DNA of 64,000 nucleotides from Streptococcus gordonii. Its GTDB lineage: Bacteria; Bacillota; Bacilli; Lactobacillales; Streptococcaceae. The notes beneath the pieces are model-generated. The model was given only the letters and a program-made list of their open reading frames with translations, made no database searches and had not been told where the DNA came from. Both the position numbers and the translations under genes were made by a program. The DNA lies in NCBI RefSeq assembly GCF_001553855.1, contig NZ_LQWV01000037.1, forward strand, positions 698-64,697, in the 5' to 3' direction. Of this stretch, positions 58,182 through 64,000 are shown piece by piece (the stretch's first letter is position 1; every line of letters begins with the position of its first letter).

Positions 58182-59228
58182 TCAACTAAGCATCTCCTTT
58201 CGACTTTTAGCAACCATATAGATAAAAAAGGGAGCTCCTACTAAAGCGGTAAAAATACCAATCGGAAGCTCGGCATTTTTTATTAAAACACGAGCAAAAA
58301 CATCTGCCCAAAGAACAAAGAGAGCTCCAAGCAAGCTGGCTATAGGTAAGATTTCTTTATAATTGCTTCCTATTAGGGTTCTTGCTAAATGAGGAGTGAT
58401 CAATCCTACAAAACCAATAATCCCGCAAGACGCCACTAGCATAGCAGTGATAATCGCGACAATAGTGATATAAAGATACCAATAAAAGCGTAAGGGCACA
58501 CCCAATGTTAAAGCAATTTCTTCCCCCATCGTCATGGCGTTAAAAATTCGATATTGAGACCAAAAGAACAAAAGGGAAAGACTGACAATGAAAGCAGGAA
58601 AAGTTAGATTCGACCAAGATGCTCCTGCCAGAGAACCCATAGTCCAGAATTTGATAGTCAAAGCGCTATCAGCATTGGCGCCAAGAGAAATGATAAAATT
58701 AGCAAAGGCGATAAAGAGGGCGTTAACTACTGTACCGGAAAGAATCAGACTGGATGTTGTCGACTTTCCTTGTATAGTCGCAATTAGCAAAACAGTAGCA
58801 GTTGCTAGAAGTGCTCCCGCAAAAGCAGCAACTCCAGTGAAGGCTTTAAGGCCTAAAATGATACTGAGTGTAGCTCCAAAAGTAGCTCCTGAAGAAATCC
58901 CCAGAATGTAAGGTTCAGCAATGGGGTTGTTGACAGTGGACTGCATCACACACCCGCAGATAGAAAGTCCAGCTCCTGCAATAATGGCAAGGAGTACTCT
59001 TGGGACTCGCATATTCCAAACGATTGCAATACTTGATTTGGAAAGGTATCTTATATTTGAGAACCAACCTAACTTACTGAACACAATCCGGTAGGTATCT
59101 AACAAATTGATTTTAACAGCTCCTAAAGAAACAGATAAGAACAACGAAAAAAGTAAAAATATAATGAGAAATAGTAAGAGAGTAAGATAGAGAAGATAGC
59201 CTCTACTTTTGACTTTCTTGACGGACAT
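58182..59228 (-). CDS. Iron-siderophore ABC transporter permease (FecCD family)
   Basis: 348 residues, about ten predicted membrane helices. FecCD signatures RVPRVLLAIIAGAGLSICGCVMQ, NPIAEPYILGISSGA, GFVGLITPHLAR (the coupling-helix region) and ELPIGIFTALVGAPFF. Only one permease gene, so it should work as a homodimer. First gene of the minus-strand operon permease, ATPase, binding protein, esterase; AAGGAG lies 6 bases before the ATG. Confidence 0.94.
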   Translation of the reverse strand: MSVKKVKSRGYLLYLTLLLFLIIFLLFSLFLSVSLGAVKINLLDTYRIVFSKLGWFSNIRYLSKSSIAIVWNMRVPRVLLAIIAGAGLSICGCVMQSTVNNPIAEPYILGISSGATFGATLSIILGLKAFTGVAAFAGALLATATVLLIATIQGKSTTSSLILSGTVVNALFIAFANFIISLGANADSALTIKFWTMGSLAGASWSNLTFPAFIVSLSLLFFWSQYRIFNAMTMGEEIALTLGVPLRFYWYLYITIVAIITAMLVASCGIIGFVGLITPHLARTLIGSNYKEILPIASLLGALFVLWADVFARVLIKNAELPIGIFTALVGAPFFIYMVAKSRKEMLS

Positions 59229-59254
59229 AGATGGCTCCTTAAAACGAAACTATA

Positions 59255-59309
59255 TTAGAATGTTCTGACAATTTAATAAAATTATAACATTTTAAAAAAA
59301 GAAGGGCAA
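59255..59309 (-). promoter_or_regulatory. Promoter and possible operator of the iron uptake operon
   Basis: Minus strand -35 TTGCCC (59304-59309), -10 TATAAT (59281-59286), spacing 17. TTAGAA-TG-TTCTGA (59255-59268) just downstream of the start site is an inverted repeat with one mismatch, a candidate metal-regulator site. Confidence 0.65.
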
Positions 59310-59330
59310 GGGAAGACATGATTTGATACG

Positions 59331-59523
59331 TTAATCATTTATTCATTTAAAAAATTTCACCAAATGGTTGTTGACTGTTTTTTAGGATTCTTATTTTTTA
59401 GAAAAAAAAACCAAACAATAGAGTTCAGGCTTGTAATTGCTGTTTCAAAGTGAGGACAACGAGAATCTAGAAAGTGCTAAAAAAATTCCATCTAATAGCG
59501 AATAGAAACAAAGAAAAGATAAT
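59331..59523. other. A/T-rich gene-free stretch
   Basis: No credible open frame or ribosome-binding site. A/T runs are common. It separates the iron operon promoter from the endA remnant. A 182-codon frame that crosses it from 59474 runs mostly antisense to pepQ and is not a gene. Confidence 0.6.
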
Positions 59524-59631
59524 CTTTCATTTGCAAGTAAAGTCCAGAGACAGAAGCCTAAAGTTTATGTCTTTGTTCCGACTATTCAAACTGGAATTCG
59601 TCTCAACTATAGAACTGGCGGAATACGGTAA
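59524..59631 (+). pseudogene. Remnant of an endA 3' end
   Basis: About 105 bases align with the last part of endA (from about 55328), roughly four bases in five identical by eye. Translated with one 1-base deletion near 59567, it reads HLQVKSRDRSLKF / VFVPTIQTGIRLNYRTGG, against HLEAKSSDGSLEF / VFVPNIQTGIRINYRTGE in EndA. Same orientation as endA, no start, no catalytic region. It marks the far side of the iron operon. Confidence 0.85.
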
Positions 59632-59686
59632 ACTAAGAAGATGTCAAACTAGCAAAAAAGCACCGCAATGGGCGCCTTTTGTTATT

Positions 59687-60769
59687 CTAATCAAAGTAGA
59701 GCAAGTCCTTGCTAGTTTCAGTGAAGAGTTCAAATCCGTTTTTAGTGACATAACCACAATCTTCGATGCGGACACCGACCTTGCCAGGAATGTAAATACC
59801 AGGTTCAACAGAGAAGCACATACCTTCTTCAATAACCATGTCATTACCTTCCATGATAGATGGAAATTCATGAACATCCATACCAATACCATGGCCAAGA
59901 CGATGGTTGAAATATTCGCCATAGCCAGCTTTTTCGATAACTTGTCGAGCGGCCCGGTCTACCTCATGAGCTGTCACACCTGGTTTGATAAAGTCAAGTG
60001 CAGCTTGCTGAGCTTCTAATGTTAGATGGTAGATATCTTTTTTGAACTGGTCAGGTTGGCCAACAGCAACGGTCCGTGTCATATCGCTGGCGTAGCCATT
60101 AACCATACAGCCTAGGTCAAATAGTAGGAGGGCATTGTTTTCAATTTTGTTTGCTCCTGGGATACCATGAGGGTTGGCTGCATTATTTCCAGTTAAGACC
60201 ATGGTTTCAAAGCTCATTTCATATCCTTCTTGCTTGATGGCAAAGTCAATCTGCGCAATGATATCAGTTTCAGTTTTATTCAAAGAAATATTGTCAAAAC
60301 CAATGTTAACAGCCTTATCGGCATATTGGCCTGCTACAAGCATTTTTTGGATTTCATCAGCAGACTTAATGAGTCGCATCCGTTGAATAAATGGTGTAAG
60401 GTTTGTAAAGTCAGCCTGCTCAAAAACAGTTTTCAAACCGTGGTATTTAGTTAAAATTAAATTGTCAAATTCAACAGCCACAGTTTTAACCCCTTTGACT
60501 GGTAGGGAAGCCTTAATTTTGTTCCAAGGGTTTTCAGAATCTACATAACCTACTACAGGAAAAGAAACGGTGCTAGAAGCGCGCTCTACTTCTAAAGCAG
60601 GAACAAAGAGTAGAGGTTCTTGATCTGTGAAGGCAAAGAGAAACATTTGACGCTCATGAGGGTCGCTATAAAATCCGGTTAAGTAATGAATTGTAACTGG
60701 ATCTGAAATGATTGCAGCGTCTTTTTTCTCGTTTTCAAGAAAATTACGAATTTGATTCAATTTTGTCAT
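59687..60769 (-). CDS. pepQ: Xaa-Pro dipeptidase (M24B)
   Basis: 360 residues. Creatinase-like N-terminal domain (1-130) and pita-bread metallopeptidase domain. Metal ligands: Asp in LLFDLGC, Asp in ASDMTRT, His in HRLGHGIGMDVHE, Glu in SVEPGIYI and Glu in VRIEDCG. Frees proline from X-Pro dipeptides, a final step of peptide use, fitting the surface dipeptidases of this window. Divergent from ccpA, a widely conserved arrangement in lactic bacteria. Confidence 0.96.
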   Translation of the reverse strand: MTKLNQIRNFLENEKKDAAIISDPVTIHYLTGFYSDPHERQMFLFAFTDQEPLLFVPALEVERASSTVSFPVVGYVDSENPWNKIKASLPVKGVKTVAVEFDNLILTKYHGLKTVFEQADFTNLTPFIQRMRLIKSADEIQKMLVAGQYADKAVNIGFDNISLNKTETDIIAQIDFAIKQEGYEMSFETMVLTGNNAANPHGIPGANKIENNALLLFDLGCMVNGYASDMTRTVAVGQPDQFKKDIYHLTLEAQQAALDFIKPGVTAHEVDRAARQVIEKAGYGEYFNHRLGHGIGMDVHEFPSIMEGNDMVIEEGMCFSVEPGIYIPGKVGVRIEDCGYVTKNGFELFTETSKDLLYFD

Positions 60770-60851
60770 AATGAAACCTTCTTTCTATGCCTCTATTTTG
60801 GCAAAAAATGGCTAAAAAAGCAAGAGTTTTCAAATAAACTCATCAAAATGC

Positions 60852-60910
60852 TTGAAAGTGTTTCCAAGAAGTGATAAAATGTTCTTGGTAGGAATATGAA
60901 AACGTTATTT
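60852..60910 (+). promoter_or_regulatory. ccpA promoter with two cre-like sites
   Basis: -35 TTGAAA (60852-60857), -10 TAAAAT (60875-60880), spacing 17. TGAAAGTGTTTCCA (60853-60866) overlaps the -35, and TGAAAACGTTATTT (60897-60910) lies after the start site; each differs from the cre consensus by one or two bases, suggesting autoregulation and perhaps control of pepQ. Confidence 0.65.
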
Positions 60911-60933
60911 TCAAATTTAGGAAAGGAAACAAT

Positions 60934-61938
60934 ATGAACACAGACGATACAGTAACCATTTATGATGTCGCCCGTGAAGCAGGGGTTTCTATGGCGACAG
61001 TTAGTCGTGTAGTTAATGGAAACAAGAATGTAAAAGAAAACACTCGGAAAAAAGTTTTGGAAGTAATTGATCGCCTTGATTATCGTCCAAATGCAGTGGC
61101 TCGCGGTTTGGCTAGCAAGAAGACTACAACAGTTGGAGTCGTGATTCCAAGCATTACAAATAGTTATTTCTCAACACTGGCTAAGGGAATTGATGATATT
61201 GCTGAGATGTATAAATACAATATCGTCCTAGCAAATAGTGACGAGGATGATGATAAGGAAGTTTCAGTTGTAAATACTCTCTTTTCTAAGCAAGTAGATG
61301 GTATTATCTTTATGGGTTACCACCTTACAGAAAAGATTCGTTCAGAATTTTCTCGTTCACGCACGCCAGTTGTCTTGGCTGGAACTATTGATGTGGAGCA
61401 CCAATTGCCAAGTGTTAATATAGATTATAAACAGGCTACGATTGACGCTATCACATTCCTTGCTAAGCGCAATAAAAAAATTGCTTTTGTATGCGGACCT
61501 TTAGTTGATGATATCAATGGAAAAGTACGCTTATCCGGTTATAAAACGGCTCTTAAGAGCAAAAAGCTGTCATACAGCGAAGGTCTTGTCTTTGAGTCTA
61601 AGTACAGCTATGATGATGGTTATAATTTAGCTGAACGAGTAATTGCTTCTAAAGCAACGGCTGCTTTTGTGACAGGTGATGAGCTGGCAGCTGGTCTTTT
61701 AAACGGACTAGCTGATCGCGGAGTAAAAATTCCAGAGGATTTTGAAATTATCACTAGCGATGATTCACAAATATCTCGCTATACACGTCCAAATTTGTCA
61801 ACTATCAGCCAGCCTTTATATGATTTAGGTGCTATTAGTATGCGTATGCTGACTAAGATTATGCACAAAGAAGAGTTGGAAGAACGTGAAGTTGTTCTGT
61901 CTCATGGTATTTACGAACGTAACTCAACTAGAAAATAA
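60934..61938 (+). CDS. ccpA: Catabolite control protein A
   Basis: 334 residues. LacI family: helix-turn-helix TIYDVAREAGVSMATVSRVVNG (residues 8-29, in parts), hinge helix RPNAVARGLASKK and a periplasmic-binding-like core. With P-Ser-HPr (made by HprK, also in this window) it binds cre sites to repress or activate carbon metabolism genes. AAAGGAAA precedes the ATG. Likely targets here are the two C69 genes. Confidence 0.97.
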   Translation: MNTDDTVTIYDVAREAGVSMATVSRVVNGNKNVKENTRKKVLEVIDRLDYRPNAVARGLASKKTTTVGVVIPSITNSYFSTLAKGIDDIAEMYKYNIVLANSDEDDDKEVSVVNTLFSKQVDGIIFMGYHLTEKIRSEFSRSRTPVVLAGTIDVEHQLPSVNIDYKQATIDAITFLAKRNKKIAFVCGPLVDDINGKVRLSGYKTALKSKKLSYSEGLVFESKYSYDDGYNLAERVIASKATAAFVTGDELAAGLLNGLADRGVKIPEDFEIITSDDSQISRYTRPNLSTISQPLYDLGAISMRMLTKIMHKEELEEREVVLSHGIYERNSTRK

Positions 61939-61943
61939 AAGTT

Positions 61944-61968
61944 AAAGTCACCATTCGGTGGCTTTTTT
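61944..61968 (+). terminator. Terminator of ccpA
   Basis: Stem AAGTCACC/GGTGGCTT, loop ATTC, then T run. Confidence 0.85.
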
Positions 61969-62069
61969 GATATGCCGTTTAAGGCTACTTATTGGCAAGA
62001 AAAGCAATAGGATTGAGAAATCCATACCTGCTTTTGCCATTTAAAGTTTAATTTTTTTCTGCTTTCAGG

Positions 62070-62075
62070 TATAAT
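62070..62075 (+). promoter_or_regulatory. -10 box directly upstream of cpoA
   Basis: TATAAT with 7 bases to the ATG at 62083 and no Shine-Dalgarno, implying a leaderless transcript. Confidence 0.6.
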
Positions 62076-62082
62076 AGTATTT

Positions 62083-63081
62083 ATGAAAGTTTTATTGTAT
62101 TTAGAAGGAAAATCAGTGCTAGAAAAATCTGGTATTGGTCGAGCTTTGCAACACCAAATGCATGCCTTGGACCTGGCTGGTATTCCGTATACGACAGATA
62201 TTTTAGGTGATTATGATGTAGTCCATATTAATACTTATGGACCAAGAAGTTTGCTTCTCTTACATGCCGCCAAGAGACATGGGAAGAAGGTTATTATGCA
62301 TGGCCATTCTACCAAGGAGGATTTTCAGAATTCTTTTATTGGGTCAAATTTATTTGCACCGTTATTTGGTAAATATCTGGCTCATATGTATCAAAAGGCT
62401 GACTTTGTTATTACACCGTCAGAGTATTCTAAAAAGCTTATTGCAGGCTACGGGGTAACGACACCGATTATTGCTGTTTCAAACGGTATAGATCTTGGAA
62501 AATACCAAGCAGATCCTAAAAAAGAAAAGGTTTTTAGAGAACATTTTCAGGTTAAGGAAGGTCAAAAGGTTGTTGTCTGCGCAGGTCTCTATTTTAAGAG
62601 AAAAGGAATAGAAGACTTTGTTGAAGTGGCTAGAAGGATGCCTGATGTTCGTTTTATCTGGCTAGGTTCGATCAATAAGTGGTTGATCCCTGCTTCGATT
62701 CGTAGATTAGTAGAAAAAGATCATCCTTCTAATGTGGAGTTTCCTGGCTATTTTAAGGGAGCAGTTTTTCAAGGAGCTATGTCAGGAAGTGATGCCTTCT
62801 TTTTCCCATCCTACGAAGAGACAGAAGGTATTGTGGTCTTGGAAGCCCTAGCTAGCAAGCAACATGTTGTCCTTCGAGATATTCCTGTGTATGAGGGATG
62901 GATTAGCGAAGAATCTGCTGAGCTTTGTCATAATGTTGATGAATTTGTTGAGTCACTTCAAAAAGTTTTAGACGGTCAAGTTGATAAACGTGAAGCTGGT
63001 TATCGAGTGGCTCAAAGCCGTTCAATTGATGATGTGGCCTATCAGCTAGTAGAAGCCTATCGAAAAGTATTGGAGATGTAA
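62083..63081 (+). CDS. cpoA: GT4 glycosyltransferase of glycolipid synthesis (CpoA-like)
   Basis: 332 residues, GT-B fold, family 4. N-terminal Rossmann start KSGIGRALQHQMHALDLAG; HGHSTKEDFQNSFIGSN; donor-site SGSDAFFFPSYEETEGIVVLEALAS with the EX7E pair. It follows pneumococcal CpoA, which adds galactose to glucosyl-diacylglycerol; mutants there change beta-lactam response. Acts at the inner membrane face. Its partner begins 1 base after the stop. No ribosome-binding site upstream. Confidence 0.9.
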   Translation: MKVLLYLEGKSVLEKSGIGRALQHQMHALDLAGIPYTTDILGDYDVVHINTYGPRSLLLLHAAKRHGKKVIMHGHSTKEDFQNSFIGSNLFAPLFGKYLAHMYQKADFVITPSEYSKKLIAGYGVTTPIIAVSNGIDLGKYQADPKKEKVFREHFQVKEGQKVVVCAGLYFKRKGIEDFVEVARRMPDVRFIWLGSINKWLIPASIRRLVEKDHPSNVEFPGYFKGAVFQGAMSGSDAFFFPSYEETEGIVVLEALASKQHVVLRDIPVYEGWISEESAELCHNVDEFVESLQKVLDGQVDKREAGYRVAQSRSIDDVAYQLVEAYRKVLEM

Positions 63082-63082
63082 T

Positions 63083-64000
63083 ATGCGCGTTGGTCTTTTT
63101 ACAGATACCTATTTTCCTCAGGTCTCGGGTGTAGCGACGAGTATTCGTACTTTGAAGACGGAACTTGAAAAGCAAGGACATACGGTTTTTATCTTTACGA
63201 CAACTGATAAAGACGTGAATCGTTATGAGGATTGGCAGATTATTCGGATACCGAGTGTTCCCTTTTTTGCCTTTAAAGATCGTCGGGTTGCATACCGCGG
63301 TTTTTCTAAGGCTTTAGAGATTGCTCGCCAGTATCAGCTTGATATCATTCACACACAGACTGAATTTTCATTGGGATTGTTAGGAGTCTGGATTGCTAAG
63401 GAATTAAAGATTCCTGTCCTGCATACCTATCATACTCAATATGAAGATTACGTCCGCTATATTGCAAATGGAATGCTGATTCGGCCTAGTATGGTTAAGT
63501 ATATCGTCCGTGGTTTTTTGAATGATATGGATGGTGTGATTTGTCCTAGTGAGATCGTCTATGATTTGTTAACACGCTACAAGGTTACAACTGAAAAGAG
63601 GGTCATTCCTACAGGGATTGATTTGGCTAAGTTTGAACGACCTGAAATCACCAAAGATCATATTGAAGATTTACGAAAGAAATTGGCAATCGATGACTCA
63701 GAAACTATGCTACTCAGTTTGTCTCGGGTTTCCTATGAGAAAAATATTCAAGCAGTTATTGCAGCTTTACCAGATGTCTTAAAAGAAAATGCTACTGTAA
63801 AATTGGTAGTAGCAGGAGACGGCCCTTATTTGTCGGACTTGAAGGAACAGGCTGAGAGTTTGGGTATTACTGATTCTATTATTTTCACGGGCATGATACC
63901 TCCAAATGAAACTGCCCTTTACTATAAGGCGGCTGATTTCTTTATCTCTGCATCAACTAGTGAGACGCAGGGACTAACATATTTGGAAAGTATTGCCAGT
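63083..64000 (+). CDS. Diacylglycerol glucosyltransferase, GT4 (partial)
   Basis: The first 306 codons; the gene runs off the window. Starts MRVGLFTDTYFPQVSGVATS, with HTYHTQYEDYVRYI, IPTGIDLAKF, LSRVSYEKNIQ, VVAGDGPYL and ISASTSETQGLTYLES, the GT4 donor site. It matches the 1,2-diacylglycerol 3-glucosyltransferase that lies next to cpoA in pneumococcus and makes the first glycolipid, the acceptor for CpoA and the lipoteichoic acid anchor. GGAGATG lies just upstream, inside cpoA. Confidence 0.92.
   Translation, partial: MRVGLFTDTYFPQVSGVATSIRTLKTELEKQGHTVFIFTTTDKDVNRYEDWQIIRIPSVPFFAFKDRRVAYRGFSKALEIARQYQLDIIHTQTEFSLGLLGVWIAKELKIPVLHTYHTQYEDYVRYIANGMLIRPSMVKYIVRGFLNDMDGVICPSEIVYDLLTRYKVTTEKRVIPTGIDLAKFERPEITKDHIEDLRKKLAIDDSETMLLSLSRVSYEKNIQAVIAALPDVLKENATVKLVVAGDGPYLSDLKEQAESLGITDSIIFTGMIPPNETALYYKAADFFISASTSETQGLTYLESIAS

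Noticed and set aside
59474..60019. 181-codon open frame on the plus strand
   Set aside because: It runs through the frameshifted endA remnant and then antisense to pepQ; no ribosome-binding site.

Overview
The window is chromosomal DNA of a low-GC Gram-positive coccus, almost certainly a Streptococcus of the mitis/sanguinis/gordonii group. The evidence is gene content and protein sequence: SHIRT-repeat LPXTG adhesin, PmrA, EpuA, EndA, the cpoA glycosyltransferase pair, HprK/CcpA carbon control, DUF3270 and a MacAB-type exporter like that of pneumococcus. The species call is an inference from remembered family members; no search was run.

Layout. 1-2985: end of a surface adhesin, alanine dehydrogenase, a GNAT acetyltransferase. 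2997-3149: a tRNA-Thr unit with its own promoter and terminator. 3333-12080: a long housekeeping run (ybeY, dgkA, era, a hydrolase, mutM, coaE, pmrA, rpmG, secG, rnr, smpB). 12183-17853: two membrane-anchored C69 dipeptidase paralogues, each behind a promoter overlapped by a CcpA (cre) site, with tehB between them and a PrsW-type intramembrane protease coupled to the second. 17985-22162: a TetR-controlled ABC exporter with twin operators. 22205-25590: phosphoesterase, Rrf2 regulator, CatE-like dioxygenase, PspC and Nudix proteins. 25704-29206: hprK-lgt-DUF948-YtxH and a C39-like lipoprotein. 29216-33604: U32 (TrhP-like) pair and small proteins, bioY with a BirA-type operator, and a 35-residue membrane protein. 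33685-35727: a methionine synthase-like gene with a MET-box, plus a cyclase. 36049-45931: gor, MacAB-type exporter, lysS, a phosphatase, ybaK, popT (DUF368), a GH25 lysozyme and glutathione peroxidase. 46068-55443: ftsW, ppc, tuf, tpiA, DUF1146, murA, epuA, endA. 55659-59228: an iron-siderophore uptake operon lying between intact endA and a decayed second copy of the endA 3' end. 59687-64000: pepQ and ccpA divergent, then two lipid glycosyltransferases, the last cut by the window edge.

How parts connect. CcpA and HPr kinase are both encoded here, and three promoter regions in the window carry cre or cre-like sites (both C69 genes and ccpA itself), which suggests that surface dipeptidase output follows sugar supply. 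Gor and glutathione peroxidase give a glutathione redox loop. The best candidates for something undescribed are the C69/TehB/C69/PrsW cassette, the triple sorting signal of the adhesin, three apparently leaderless genes, and the siderophore operon bracketed by endA sequence. No CRISPR array, IS element or prophage was seen.
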